From: an uncultured Lachnospiraceae bacterium
Lineage (GTDB): Bacteria; Bacillota; Clostridia; Lachnospirales; Lachnospiraceae
Direction of reading: 5' to 3'
NCBI GenBank assembly: GCA_934351835.1
Contig: CAKRJP010000007.1
Span: 1 to 64,000 of the forward strand
Length of the DNA stretch: 64,000 nt
Positions 15,509 to 25,028 of this stretch are shown piece by piece. A model generated the notes under the pieces. That model made no database searches. It worked only from the letters and a program-made list of their open reading frames with translations, and was not told where the DNA came from. Position 1 is the stretch's first letter. Each line of letters begins with the position of its first letter. The translations under genes were made by a program, and so were the position numbers.

Positions 15509-17698
15509 ATGAGTTTAGACGTTAAGACAAAAGTCATTAAGCGAAACGGCGAGGAGGTACATTTTGATCTTCAGAAAATAGAGAATGCGATCAATGCTGC
15601 AAATGCGGAAGTTGATAACATTTATAAGATGAATGAGTATCAGATCCGTGCAATTGCAGATGACATTGCCTTACAGGTGAGCCAGATGCCTCATGCTGTC
15701 CATGTGGAGGATATTCAGGATATGGTAGAGACCAGTATCATGGGTATGCGTGGATATGAGGTAGCACAGAAGTATGTGCGTTATCGTTATAAGAGAGAGC
15801 TTGCACGTAAGTCTAATACAACAGATAATGGGATTCTCGCTCTGATCGATCATATTAACGAAGAGGTGAATCAGGAGAATTCGAATAAGAATCCAGTGAT
15901 TAACTCTACACAGCGTGATTACATGGCAGGAGAGGTCAGCAAGGATCTGTCTAAGCGTGTTCTTTTGCCGGAAGAGATTGTAGAGGCACATGAGGAAGGA
16001 ATTATTCATTTCCATGATTCCGATTATTTTGCACAGAAGGAGCACAACTGTGATCTGATCAACCTGGAAGATATGTTACAGAATGGCACGGTCATCAGCG
16101 AGACGATGATCGAGAAGCCGCACAGTTTCTTTACCGCATGTAATGTTACCACTCAGATTGTAGCGCAGGTTGCCAGTAACCAGTACGGTGGACAGTCATT
16201 TACACTGTCACATCTTGCACCATTTGTTGATGTCAGCAGAAAGAAGATCCGTAAGCTGGTAATTGAAGAGCGTCAGGAATGCGGTGAGAGCATGGATGAG
16301 GCAATTATCGATAAGATTACAGAGAAGCGTCTGAAAGAAGAAGTTAAGAGTGGTATCCAGACGATCCAGTATCAGCTGATTACTCTGATGACATGTAATG
16401 GACAGGCACCGTTTGTTACGGTATTTATGTATCTGGATGAGGTTCCGGAGGGACAGACCAGAGAAGATCTTGCGATGATCATTGAAGAAGTGATGAAGCA
16501 GAGAATGCAGGGCGTTAAGAACGAGAAGGGTGTATGGATTACACCGGCATTCCCGAAGCTGATTTATGTATTAGATGAAGATAATATTACAGAGGATTCC
16601 AAGTACTGGTATCTGACAGAGCTGGCAGCAAAGTGTACTGCTAAGCGTATGGTTCCGGATTATATTTCTGCGAAGATCATGAAGGAACTGAAGCAGGGCA
16701 ATGTTTATCCATGTATGGGATGCCGTTCCTTCCTGACTGTAGAGGATTCCCAGAAGAATGCAGACGGAAGTGCGAAGTTCTACGGAAGATTTAACCAGGG
16801 AGTTGTTACAATCAACCTTGTAGATGTAGCTTGCAGTTCAGAGGGCGATATGGACCGTTTCTGGGAGATTCTTGAGGAACGCCTGGAGTTATGCCACAGA
16901 GCACTTAGATGCCGTCATGAGCGCCTTTTAGGCACAATTTCTGACGTGGCACCGATCCTCTGGCAGTATGGTGCACTGGCACGTCTGAAGAAGGGTGAGA
17001 CGATCGATAAGCTGTTGTTTAACGGTTATTCAACAATCTCACTTGGATATGCAGGACTTTATGAGATGTGTGTACGCATGATCGGAAAGACACATACAGA
17101 TCCTGAGGCAAGACAGTTTGCTCTGGATGTTATGCAGAAGTTGAATGACAAATGTAAAGAATGGAAAGAAGCAGAGAATATCAGCTATTCTGTTTACGGA
17201 ACTCCGATGGAGTCTACCACATATAAGTTTGCAAAATGCTTACAGAAGAGATTCGGTATCATCAAAGGAGTTACAGATAAGAACTATATTACGAACAGCT
17301 ACCATGTCCATGTCACAGAGCCGATCAATGCTTTTGATAAATTAGAGTTTGAGGCAGATTTCCAGAAACTTTCACCGGGTGGTGCGATCAGTTATGTGGA
17401 AGTACCGGATATGCAGAATAATATTCCGGCAGTATTGTCAGTTATGCAGTTTATTTACGAGCACATTATGTATGCGGAGCTGAATACCAAGAGTGATTAC
17501 TGTGAAGTGTGCGGATATGATGGGGAGATCCAGATTAAGGAAGACGAATCCGGCAAGCTGATCTGGGAATGCCCGAACTGCGGTAACAGAGATCAGGATA
17601 AGATGTCTGTAGCAAGAAGAACTTGTGGATACATCGGAACGCAGTTCTGGAATCAGGGCAGAACCCAGGAGATTAAAGACAGAGTATTGCATTTGTAA
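15509..17698 (+). CDS. nrdD: Anaerobic ribonucleoside-triphosphate reductase
   Basis: This 729-residue class III reductase reduces NTPs to dNTPs using a glycyl radical. The N-terminus carries an ATP-cone (about residues 5-95, VIKRNGEEVHFDLQKIENAI). The core shows HFHDSDYFAQKEHNCDLINL, the C-terminal zinc site (Cys 665, 668, 688, 691) and the glycyl radical loop RTCGYIG, with the radical glycine at about residue 707. The length and all key residues are those of an active enzyme. AGAGGGAG precedes the ATG. Its activase gene nrdG lies 5.2 kb downstream rather than adjacent. NrdR-like boxes upstream suggest repression when dATP is ample. Confidence 0.97.
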   Translation: MSLDVKTKVIKRNGEEVHFDLQKIENAINAANAEVDNIYKMNEYQIRAIADDIALQVSQMPHAVHVEDIQDMVETSIMGMRGYEVAQKYVRYRYKRELARKSNTTDNGILALIDHINEEVNQENSNKNPVINSTQRDYMAGEVSKDLSKRVLLPEEIVEAHEEGIIHFHDSDYFAQKEHNCDLINLEDMLQNGTVISETMIEKPHSFFTACNVTTQIVAQVASNQYGGQSFTLSHLAPFVDVSRKKIRKLVIEERQECGESMDEAIIDKITEKRLKEEVKSGIQTIQYQLITLMTCNGQAPFVTVFMYLDEVPEGQTREDLAMIIEEVMKQRMQGVKNEKGVWITPAFPKLIYVLDEDNITEDSKYWYLTELAAKCTAKRMVPDYISAKIMKELKQGNVYPCMGCRSFLTVEDSQKNADGSAKFYGRFNQGVVTINLVDVACSSEGDMDRFWEILEERLELCHRALRCRHERLLGTISDVAPILWQYGALARLKKGETIDKLLFNGYSTISLGYAGLYEMCVRMIGKTHTDPEARQFALDVMQKLNDKCKEWKEAENISYSVYGTPMESTTYKFAKCLQKRFGIIKGVTDKNYITNSYHVHVTEPINAFDKLEFEADFQKLSPGGAISYVEVPDMQNNIPAVLSVMQFIYEHIMYAELNTKSDYCEVCGYDGEIQIKEDESGKLIWECPNCGNRDQDKMSVARRTCGYIGTQFWNQGRTQEIKDRVLHL

Positions 17699-17796
17699 GA
17701 TGCATGTTCAGACATGATGAAAAGATAAAAATAAAGAGGGAAGATGTGAGTGGATGACCGTCACATCTTCCCTCTTAAGTTATACATGAATCGTGA

Positions 17797-19038
17797 TTAT
17801 TCTATACGATAATCGGTTACTCGTTTGGTCTTCTTTTCGCTTCTTGGCAGAGTTCCAATCGGCACGATGATTACTTTTGGCGATACGCTGACACGGGATT
17901 TGAACAGGCTCTTGATCTGAGAGGCCATCCATTCGAAGTCTACCCGACCTTCGCCTTCTACGGTTACGAGCATGACATCGCGGTTGCTGTCATCGTCATG
18001 GGCAATGGTGATAGTGTATTCGCTGGATGCACCGTCCACATCACGGAGAATATCTTCTACCTGGTTAGGGAACATATTTACACCGTGTACTTTGAACATA
18101 TCATCGCTTCTTCCTTTTATCGTGTCGATACGTGGATAATGGCTTCCGCATGCACATTCACCCGGAATGATGCGGGAAATATCATGGGTACGGAAACGAA
18201 GAAGCGGAGCTCCTTCTTTTACCAGTGTAGTGATAACAATCTCACCTTCTTCGCCGTCCGGAACAGGCTGACCGGTGATTGGATCGATGATTTCAATATA
18301 AACATAGTCATCCCAGTAGTGGATACCACAGTCCTGTTCACAGGTAATACCGATACCAGGACCATAGATTTCTGTCAGTCCATAGATATCGTAGAGCTCA
18401 ATGCCCAACTGTTCTTTGATACGGGCACGCATCTTATCGCCCCAACGTTCGGAACCGATGACACCTTTTTTCAGATTCAAACGGTCTTTTAATCCACGAC
18501 GGTCAATTTCTTCTGCAAGTAATAATGCATAAGAAGAGGTGGCAGTAATAACGGTTGCCTGCAGATCCTCCATCATTTTTAACTGTTTCTCCGTATTACC
18601 AGGTCCCATCGGAATAGCCATGGCACCGAGTTTTTCACAACCATTCTGAAAACCGATACCGGCTGTCCAGAGTCCATAGCCGGGAGTGATCTGGATACGA
18701 TCCTTGTTTGTGATTCCGGCCATTTCATAACATCTTGCGAACATAATTGCCCAGTCATCTACATCTTTTGCTGTATAAGGGATGATGACCGGAGTTCCGG
18801 TGGTTCCGGAAGAGGAGTGGATGCGTACAATCTCTTCTTCCGGAACTGCAGCAATCCCCAGTGGGTATGCATTTCTCAGATCATCTTTGCTGGAAAATGG
18901 AAGCTTTTCGAAGTCTTCCTGAGTCTCTACTTTTTCAATACCATGTTCTTTTAACACTTTTCCATAATAGCTTTCGGAGTGGAGCAGGCGTTTGATCTGT
19001 GCATCTACCTGTTCCAGTTGTGTCTTAGTTAATTGCAT
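17797..19038 (-). CDS. paaK: Phenylacetate--CoA ligase family enzyme
   Basis: This 413-residue adenylate-forming enzyme has the PaaK features: the phosphate loop HSSSGTTGTP (about residues 75-84), GYGLWTAGIGF, YDIYGLTEIYGPGIG, RTHDISR and the C-terminal KGRSDDMFKVHGVNMFPNQVE hinge. It activates arylacetates as arylacetyl-CoA or, in reverse, makes ATP from them. The ATG at 19038 is chosen because AGGTG lies 6 nt upstream. It overlaps the end of iorB by 14 nt, forming an iorA-iorB-paaK operon that links arylpyruvate oxidation to CoA-thioester energy. The specific aryl group is not readable from sequence. Confidence 0.9.
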   Translation of the reverse strand: MQLTKTQLEQVDAQIKRLLHSESYYGKVLKEHGIEKVETQEDFEKLPFSSKDDLRNAYPLGIAAVPEEEIVRIHSSSGTTGTPVIIPYTAKDVDDWAIMFARCYEMAGITNKDRIQITPGYGLWTAGIGFQNGCEKLGAMAIPMGPGNTEKQLKMMEDLQATVITATSSYALLLAEEIDRRGLKDRLNLKKGVIGSERWGDKMRARIKEQLGIELYDIYGLTEIYGPGIGITCEQDCGIHYWDDYVYIEIIDPITGQPVPDGEEGEIVITTLVKEGAPLLRFRTHDISRIIPGECACGSHYPRIDTIKGRSDDMFKVHGVNMFPNQVEDILRDVDGASSEYTITIAHDDDSNRDVMLVTVEGEGRVDFEWMASQIKSLFKSRVSVSPKVIIVPIGTLPRSEKKTKRVTDYRIE

Positions 19039-19624
19039 ATGCTTCACCTATTTCCCTTCCGGCATTAAATACCTGTATGTTTGTTTCGCGGAACTTTTCC
19101 GGGACACGATGTTCGATTTCTTTTAAAATAGCTTCTGCAGATAATCCCAGACGTCCGCTTCCTGTGGCAACGCCGAGGAGTGCGACATTTAGATATTTGG
19201 CAGAGCCATAGTTATGTACGAAGGATTCGCCGTCCAGTGTGATAAGGTGCGGACAGTGTTCTTTCATATAATTAATCAGTTCTGTGCCGTCGTAACCAGT
19301 GTCTTTCAGAGATTCTGTAACTGGTTTTACGGGCATTTTATTTACGATGATCATGCTGTCTTTTTTCAGATAGCTGAGATTACGTGCGGCTTCTGCAGGC
19401 TCAAAGGCCAGGATCAGATCGGCTTTCCCGCTTGGAATGAGTGGTGAGTAGGCGTGGGTTCCGATACGCACATGGCTGGTTACGGATCCGCCACGCTGTG
19501 CCATTCCGATGGTCTCGGCAGAATGTACAATGTCACCGCTGCTCATGGCAGCAGCAGCAATCAGGTTTGATGCGAGGACGGTTCCCTGGCCGCCGACTCC
19601 ACATAATAAAATATCTTTATTCAT
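19025..19624 (-). CDS. iorB: Indolepyruvate:ferredoxin oxidoreductase, beta subunit
   Basis: This 199-residue subunit belongs to the gamma-domain 2-oxoacid oxidoreductase family: N-terminal LLCGVGGQGTVLASNLIA and AETIGMAQRGGSVTSHVRIG are diagnostic. With IorA it converts aryl-2-oxo acids and CoA to arylacyl-CoA, CO2 and reduced ferredoxin. The start ATG at 19624 has AGGAGG upstream; the in-frame GTG (19633) lies within that ribosome site. It overlaps iorA by 8 nt and paaK by 14 nt, so the three are translationally linked. Confidence 0.95.
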   Translation of the reverse strand: MNKDILLCGVGGQGTVLASNLIAAAAMSSGDIVHSAETIGMAQRGGSVTSHVRIGTHAYSPLIPSGKADLILAFEPAEAARNLSYLKKDSMIIVNKMPVKPVTESLKDTGYDGTELINYMKEHCPHLITLDGESFVHNYGSAKYLNVALLGVATGSGRLGLSAEAILKEIEHRVPEKFRETNIQVFNAGREIGEAYAIN

Positions 19625-21413
19625 GAGTGACACCTCCTATTGCGTGAGTCGGACAGATCTGACTGCACAAACCGCAGCCGGTACATAAACTTTCATCGAT
19701 AGAAACTTTTCCGTTTTCAATGATGATCGCCGGGCAGCCAATCTCACGGATACATTTTTTGCACTGGATACATTGAGCATTGATGGAAACTTTTCCATAT
19801 GGTTTGATCAGTGCGATACAAGGAGCTTTGAAAATGATTGCTTTCACACCTTTTTCAGCAGCGCATTCCTGAATAGCTGCGATGGAGGCCGCCTGATCGT
19901 AAGGATTTACGGTAAGGATTTTCTTTACGCCCATACCTTCCAATACTTTCTGGATATTGATTTTATCTACGATGTGTCCCATCATATTTTTGCCGGTACC
20001 AGGATGCGGCTGGTGCCCCGTCATTGCTGTGGTGGAATTATCCAGTACACAGAGAATAGTATCAGCTTCGTTATAAATGGCGTTGACTACGCCGGTCATG
20101 CCGGAGGCAAAGAACGTAGAATCTCCGATAAAGGAAAAACTGACGGCATTCGGATCTGTCCAGTGAAGCCCTTGTGCCATGGTAACACCGGCGCCCATGC
20201 ACAGACAGGTGTCGACCATATCTAATGGCATTGCGTTCCCGAGGGTATAGCATCCGATATCTCCGCAGAAGTAAGCGGTGCGTCCTTTCATGGCCTGCTT
20301 TACCGCATAAAATGCTGCGCGATGTGGACATCCGGCGCAAAGAACCGGCGGACGTACCGGAAGTTCAGGTATTTCGGAAATATCCATAGAATCTTGTTCT
20401 GGCGTCTCTCCAAGGAATTTCTGGATAGCGGCTTTGGTCCAGTCGGCGTTATTTTCTCCGGCTAATTTGCCATGTCCGGTTTTCTTTCCAAGAACCTGGA
20501 TATTCAGATGCTTTTCTCCCGCAAGCTGTAACAGGCGTGTCTCCAGGTACGGACTTAATTCTTCGATACAAAGCACTTCATCTACGCCTTTTAGTGCTTC
20601 CAGAATAAATTCTTCCGGGAATGGATAAGGTGTCGCAATACGACAGACTTTGATATCTTCCCGGTCCTGTAAGTATTCTTTGACATAAGAATAACTGATG
20701 CCTCCGGTGAGGATGGCTTTGGTGCCATGACCTGTAACAGTATTCTTCTTATATGTAGAAAAATCTTTTCCAATCTGAGGATTTCGTTTTTCGATCATCT
20801 CGTGATTCATGAAAGACAAACGTGGGAAGATGACCCAGCGGTTAGAGTTTTTCTTGAATCCGTTATATTCTTTCGGTTTAAAATTTTCATCAAATTCAAT
20901 GGATGCATAGGCATGACAGACTCTGGTGGTTGGACGAAAAAGTACCGGTGTGTGATATTTCTCAGAGTAGTCGAAAGCATCCTGGATCATCTGGTAGGCA
21001 TCCTCCGGAGAAGACGGATCAAATATCGGAATTCTGCAATATTCTGCAAACATGCGGGTATCCTGCTCGGTTTGTGAGGAAATCGGTCCCGGATCATCTG
21101 CGGAAACAATGACCATACCACCCTCTACACCAACGTAGGCGAGTGACATTAAAGGATCAGAAGCAACATTGAGTCCGACTTGCTTCATGGTTACTAAAGT
21201 GCGGGCGCCTGAATATGCGGCACCTGCGGCAACTTCCATAGCTGCTTTTTCATTCACGGACCATTCCAAATGTGTTTTTCCCTGATGATATTTGGCAATG
21301 GTTTCTATAATTTCAGAAGATGGGGTTCCAGGGTAGCCGGAGACGACATTTACATCTGCAGCAAGTGCTCCGAGGGCAATCGCTCCATTCCCCATAATAT
21401 ATTCTTTTCTCAT
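19617..21413 (-). CDS. iorA: Indolepyruvate:ferredoxin oxidoreductase, alpha subunit
   Basis: This 598-residue subunit has an N-terminal pyrimidine-binding domain (EYIMGNGAIALGALAADVNVVSGYPGTPSSEI), a central transketolase-C-like domain, and a TPP-binding domain with CAGCPHRAAFYA and the GDIGCY ... GDSTFFASG ... DNSTTAMTG metal/TPP motif. Two C-terminal [4Fe-4S] motifs are also present, CIQCKKCIREIGCP (about 540-553) and CTGCGLCSQICP. Electrons go to ferredoxin. The start at 21413 (MRKEYIMGNG) has AAAGGA 6 nt upstream; the frame stays open far upstream but with no family similarity. It is first in the iorA-iorB-paaK operon and diverges from the gene at 21592. Confidence 0.95.
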   Translation of the reverse strand: MRKEYIMGNGAIALGALAADVNVVSGYPGTPSSEIIETIAKYHQGKTHLEWSVNEKAAMEVAAGAAYSGARTLVTMKQVGLNVASDPLMSLAYVGVEGGMVIVSADDPGPISSQTEQDTRMFAEYCRIPIFDPSSPEDAYQMIQDAFDYSEKYHTPVLFRPTTRVCHAYASIEFDENFKPKEYNGFKKNSNRWVIFPRLSFMNHEMIEKRNPQIGKDFSTYKKNTVTGHGTKAILTGGISYSYVKEYLQDREDIKVCRIATPYPFPEEFILEALKGVDEVLCIEELSPYLETRLLQLAGEKHLNIQVLGKKTGHGKLAGENNADWTKAAIQKFLGETPEQDSMDISEIPELPVRPPVLCAGCPHRAAFYAVKQAMKGRTAYFCGDIGCYTLGNAMPLDMVDTCLCMGAGVTMAQGLHWTDPNAVSFSFIGDSTFFASGMTGVVNAIYNEADTILCVLDNSTTAMTGHQPHPGTGKNMMGHIVDKINIQKVLEGMGVKKILTVNPYDQAASIAAIQECAAEKGVKAIIFKAPCIALIKPYGKVSINAQCIQCKKCIREIGCPAIIIENGKVSIDESLCTGCGLCSQICPTHAIGGVTHE

Positions 21414-21591
21414 AGAGGTCCTTTCCTGCTTGGATAAGCATGTATTTTTTCTGTATTTACTATTGTACCAATTTACAGCATTAAAGACCAGACCGAAAAG
21501 GCAGTATTTAGACTTTTTTTCGTATCCGAAAAATGATACAATATTTTTTAAAGGTGAAAGAAAAATCACAAGAGAAAAAGAGGTTTTGAAG

Positions 21592-22686
21592 ATGAATATT
21601 AATAAAGTAAATGACGTATACAAAGAGATTGCCTGGCTGACACAGGAGCAGAAGAATGCCGATCAGAGAAATATGCAGATTGAGGAGTGCATCATGCAGC
21701 GTCCGGCTGTTCCGTTTGACAATGATCAGCTTAACAATGCATCCAGAGGGATTGCAAAGATTCTCGGAGCTGCACCGCTTGAGATCATGGCACTGGCGAC
21801 TCTCAGTTCTATGATGGGGTTGAGTCGAGATGAGAACTCTCAGTTTATTTCGGATCTGGTTCCTTATACACTGGAGTATAAAGCAAAAGAAGTGAAGGAG
21901 AATCCTTACTATAAGAACATTAAGTTTCCGACGACAGAGATCGGACGTTTTAAAGCGGTCGATATGGAGATGAGAAAAGGCGAGATCTTCCTGGATCAGG
22001 AACCGGTAGCAAGAGGTTATCACAGAACGGATTGCATTGGTGTATTTGATGATGGGTTTGCTTATCCATGTATCTTTGAGGGAGATATGTGCTGGATGAG
22101 CATTACTCCGAATGAGATCATTACGATGGAAGAGGATGTCGATAAGGCTACGGGAGATGTGCTCACTATTGGTCTGGGTCTGGGATATTATGCGTACATG
22201 GTACATCTGAAAGATGATGTGAAGTCTGTGACGATTGTTGAGCGCCAGCCGGAAGTGATCGAGATTTTTGAGAAATATATTCTGCCACAGTTTGAGCATC
22301 CGGAGAAGATCCATATTGTGAATGAAGATGCGTTTGAGTATCTTGAGCAACTGGAAGATGGCAGGTTTGATTATTGTTTCTGTGATATCTGGCAGAATCC
22401 GACGGATGGCATGGAAGATTATCTGCATATTAAGAAATTAGGTAACCGTTTCGAGAAGACTACATTTTCATACTGGATCGAGGAGAGCTTCTTAGGACTG
22501 CTACAGACCGGTATGACGAAGGTATTCCAGGTGGAGTGGCTGGATGCAGAGGATGATGATCTGCAGGAGTTTATTGAATACAGAACAATGAAAGAACTGT
22601 TAAAAGATGTAGATGTGGAGTGCGGTATGGATGTAAGAAAGATGTTCACGAGCCAGTATCTGCTGGAGACTTTGAAGAAACTGTAG
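21592..22686 (+). CDS. Class I methyltransferase-fold protein, uncharacterised
   Basis: This 364-residue soluble protein has a Rossmann-like SAM-binding core at about residues 185-275: DVLTIGLGLGYYAYMVHL (glycine-rich loop), TIVERQPEVIEIFEKYI (acidic end of strand 2) and IHIVNEDAFEYL, reminiscent of spermidine-synthase-like methyltransferases. The N-terminal half is family-specific and unknown. The start at 21592 is chosen for AAGAGG 9 nt upstream; the long in-frame extension to 21430 overlaps the divergent promoter region and has no support. It seems to head a plus-strand operon with the small gene at 22699, nrdG and the glycosyltransferase. Substrate unknown. Confidence 0.7.
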   Translation: MNINKVNDVYKEIAWLTQEQKNADQRNMQIEECIMQRPAVPFDNDQLNNASRGIAKILGAAPLEIMALATLSSMMGLSRDENSQFISDLVPYTLEYKAKEVKENPYYKNIKFPTTEIGRFKAVDMEMRKGEIFLDQEPVARGYHRTDCIGVFDDGFAYPCIFEGDMCWMSITPNEIITMEEDVDKATGDVLTIGLGLGYYAYMVHLKDDVKSVTIVERQPEVIEIFEKYILPQFEHPEKIHIVNEDAFEYLEQLEDGRFDYCFCDIWQNPTDGMEDYLHIKKLGNRFEKTTFSYWIEESFLGLLQTGMTKVFQVEWLDAEDDDLQEFIEYRTMKELLKDVDVECGMDVRKMFTSQYLLETLKKL

Positions 22687-22698
22687 AAGGAGTAAGGT

Positions 22699-22923
22699 AT
22701 GTTCGAGATTGAGGATAATACTTATAATGAGATCCGTGAAAAATCTGTAAGGCAGTGGCTGGAGGAGATGTCTGAACATGAAGATGTGGCGGTCCGTTGC
22801 GGTGTGAAGGTGACGTTGGAATATCTGGAGCATTTAAAGGACGAGATCCGGGAATTAAAAGAAAGCAACGAGTTGAAGAAGACGTATCTGAAGAAACTGA
22901 AGGAAAAGCAGAGACAGAATTGA
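22699..22923 (+). CDS. Small charged coiled-coil protein, unknown
   Basis: This 74-residue hydrophilic protein is almost wholly helical, with a C-terminal Lys/Glu/Leu coiled-coil tail. AAGGAG precedes the ATG, and the gene starts 12 nt after the methyltransferase-like gene and 27 nt before nrdG. No family is recognised. It has no signal peptide. Its position between a SAM-fold protein and nrdG suggests cotranscription but not a defined role. Confidence 0.65.
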   Translation: MFEIEDNTYNEIREKSVRQWLEEMSEHEDVAVRCGVKVTLEYLEHLKDEIRELKESNELKKTYLKKLKEKQRQN

Positions 22924-22950
22924 CAGGTAGTTTATTGCGGGGTGTGACGT

Positions 22951-23460
22951 ATGAATTATGGTGAGATTAAAAAATATGATATCGCAGATGGTCCGGGAGT
23001 GCGTGTGAGCTTGTTTGTATCTGGATGCAGACATCACTGTAAGGGCTGTTTCAATGAGGAGACCTGGGCGTTTGATTTTGGAAACCCTTATACGAAAGAG
23101 ACGGAAGCTGAGATTCTGAAGGCACTGGATCATAATTATATTGCAGGATTTACGCTTCTTGGCGGGGAACCGTTTGAGCCGGAGAACCAGCCGGTGCTGG
23201 TGGAACTTCTGCGTACAATAAAAGCACGTTATCCGGAGAAAAATATCTGGTCGTACACGGGATTTATATATGAGAAAGATCTGTTGGAAGGTGGAAGAGC
23301 GCATACGGAAGTAACCGATGAGATGCTTTCTTATATTGATACGCTGGTGGATGGACCATTTATAGAAGATCTGAAGGATATTACACTGCAGTTTCGTGGC
23401 AGCAGTAATCAGAGGCTGTTGGGAAGAGAAGAACGGATGGCTCTGCAACAGGAAGGATAG
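22951..23460 (+). CDS. nrdG: Anaerobic ribonucleotide reductase activating protein (radical SAM)
   Basis: This 169-residue radical-SAM activase places the glycyl radical on NrdD. The N-terminus carries CRHHCKGC (CX3CX2C cluster motif, about residues 26-33) followed by the FTLLGGEPFEP SAM-binding GGE motif. Length is normal. It is separated from nrdD by the methyltransferase-like operon head and the opposing ior operon. The following glycosyltransferase gene starts 3 nt after its stop. Confidence 0.95.
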   Translation: MNYGEIKKYDIADGPGVRVSLFVSGCRHHCKGCFNEETWAFDFGNPYTKETEAEILKALDHNYIAGFTLLGGEPFEPENQPVLVELLRTIKARYPEKNIWSYTGFIYEKDLLEGGRAHTEVTDEMLSYIDTLVDGPFIEDLKDITLQFRGSSNQRLLGREERMALQQEG

Positions 23461-23463
23461 TAA

Positions 23464-25011
23464 ATGAAAAAGTTTATTTGCAAATATAAAAAGAGTATTG
23501 TGGCGGCAAATTTGTTTGGTTTTCTTTGTTTTGGATTTATGCTGACACATTTTTCTCTGACCATTGATGAAGAGTCATGGATACTGGCATCTAAGAATCT
23601 GACGATGTGGCTGTATCAGGGACGATATTCGATCTGGCTGCTGGAACTTTTATTTACGCATGGTGGGGATTATGCTCCTTTCTTATGGGATTTCCTGGGT
23701 ATTCTTTTCTGGAATTTTTCAGGAGTTATATTTTCTTATACATTGTTTGAGAAGAAAGAACTCGATGGGAAACTCCTGTTTGTGATGCTGGCATATTATG
23801 GTTCGATACCTTTGGTATTGGCAGATGTACTTTCATTTACTATGTATTCTGTATGGATCGGTCTTGCGGTTATTGCAGTGTCAGTGGCATTTTTACTGAC
23901 AATCCGGTATGTAGAAGATGCGGATAAGAAAAAAATATTTTTCATTTATTTACTTCTGGTATATGCGTTTGGAACTTATCAGGCATTTATCTGTGTCTAT
24001 GTGACTGCGATCGTAGCAGCCTGTGCAGTGATTTTTCTGGATGTGCCGGCTGGTACTTCTGGAAATCTGGTAAGCAGCCTGACTGATGGCCGAAAGAATC
24101 TGGTGCGGACGATTATCACCGGCGCAGCGGAATGTATTGTGGCGATTTTTTCTTACTGGCTGATTAATTTCCTGGTGGGGATACTGATCGGAAAAGAGGC
24201 CTATCTTGAAAATTATATCGGATGGAAGGAAGCGGACCCATTCAGGCAGTTTGTTCTTTCACTGGCAAATATACCGAGAACGTCTCTGGGAATCGGAGTG
24301 CCGGGAGCAGTATCTGTCTGTGTGATCACGGTACTGTTTGCGATTTTTGCAATCCGCAGATTTTTTAAGGCTAAAGGATGGAAAGAAAAGCTGGGAGTAT
24401 TTTTCTTTACCGTTGTGTTGTGTGCGGCACCGTATAGTCTTTATATAGCGATGGCTTCCCACAATACCCAGGGAAGGATGTTACTTGGGATTCCGTTGGT
24501 AGTGAGTGTACAGGTATATTTCTTATATAAAGAATGCAATAAGCAATGGATAAAGCGGGTACTGGCAGTGATCGTAATCTGGACATTATTTATTAATGCC
24601 AGAGATATGAATCAATATTTTTATTATAGTAGTATTATGTATGATAAAGATTGTGGCGTTGCTGCCCAGATTATGTATGATGTGCAAAAGACAGGAGCAG
24701 ACTATCATATAAAGCCGATTGCGTTTATCGGAATGTTGGAAGCCGATGAATTAAATATTAAGCAGGTAGGGGTTCTGGGAGCTTCGTTCTTTTCCTGGGA
24801 TGATGGAAATAATTCAAGGATTAGAGATTTTCTGGAGACGAGAGGATACGTGGTGCAGCAGCCGACGGCGGAACAGTTTGTGGAAGCCCTGGAGGAATCT
24901 GAGACGATGAGTACCTGGCCACAGGAGGGCAGTGTGGTAGAGTTGGATGACGTGATCGTGGTGTATCTGTCAAAACCGACGGATACCTGGCATATGACAA
25001 ATGGGATTTAA
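23464..25011 (+). CDS. GT-C type membrane glycosyltransferase, GtrII-like
   Basis: This 515-residue polytopic membrane protein has about ten to eleven membrane segments. After the first segment it carries LTIDEESW, the acidic loop placed where GT-C enzymes bind the lipid-phosphate sugar donor, and then YQGRYSIWLLELLF. The ordering resembles the Glucos_trans_II (GtrII) family, which glucosylates cell-surface glycans from polyprenyl-phosphate sugars. The last 120 residues form a soluble extracytoplasmic domain. AAGGA precedes the ATG and there is only a 3-nt gap from nrdG, so it is cotranscribed. The acceptor is unknown. Confidence 0.75.
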   Translation: MKKFICKYKKSIVAANLFGFLCFGFMLTHFSLTIDEESWILASKNLTMWLYQGRYSIWLLELLFTHGGDYAPFLWDFLGILFWNFSGVIFSYTLFEKKELDGKLLFVMLAYYGSIPLVLADVLSFTMYSVWIGLAVIAVSVAFLLTIRYVEDADKKKIFFIYLLLVYAFGTYQAFICVYVTAIVAACAVIFLDVPAGTSGNLVSSLTDGRKNLVRTIITGAAECIVAIFSYWLINFLVGILIGKEAYLENYIGWKEADPFRQFVLSLANIPRTSLGIGVPGAVSVCVITVLFAIFAIRRFFKAKGWKEKLGVFFFTVVLCAAPYSLYIAMASHNTQGRMLLGIPLVVSVQVYFLYKECNKQWIKRVLAVIVIWTLFINARDMNQYFYYSSIMYDKDCGVAAQIMYDVQKTGADYHIKPIAFIGMLEADELNIKQVGVLGASFFSWDDGNNSRIRDFLETRGYVVQQPTAEQFVEALEESETMSTWPQEGSVVELDDVIVVYLSKPTDTWHMTNGI

Positions 25012-25028
25012 AGAAAGAAGGGATCTTG

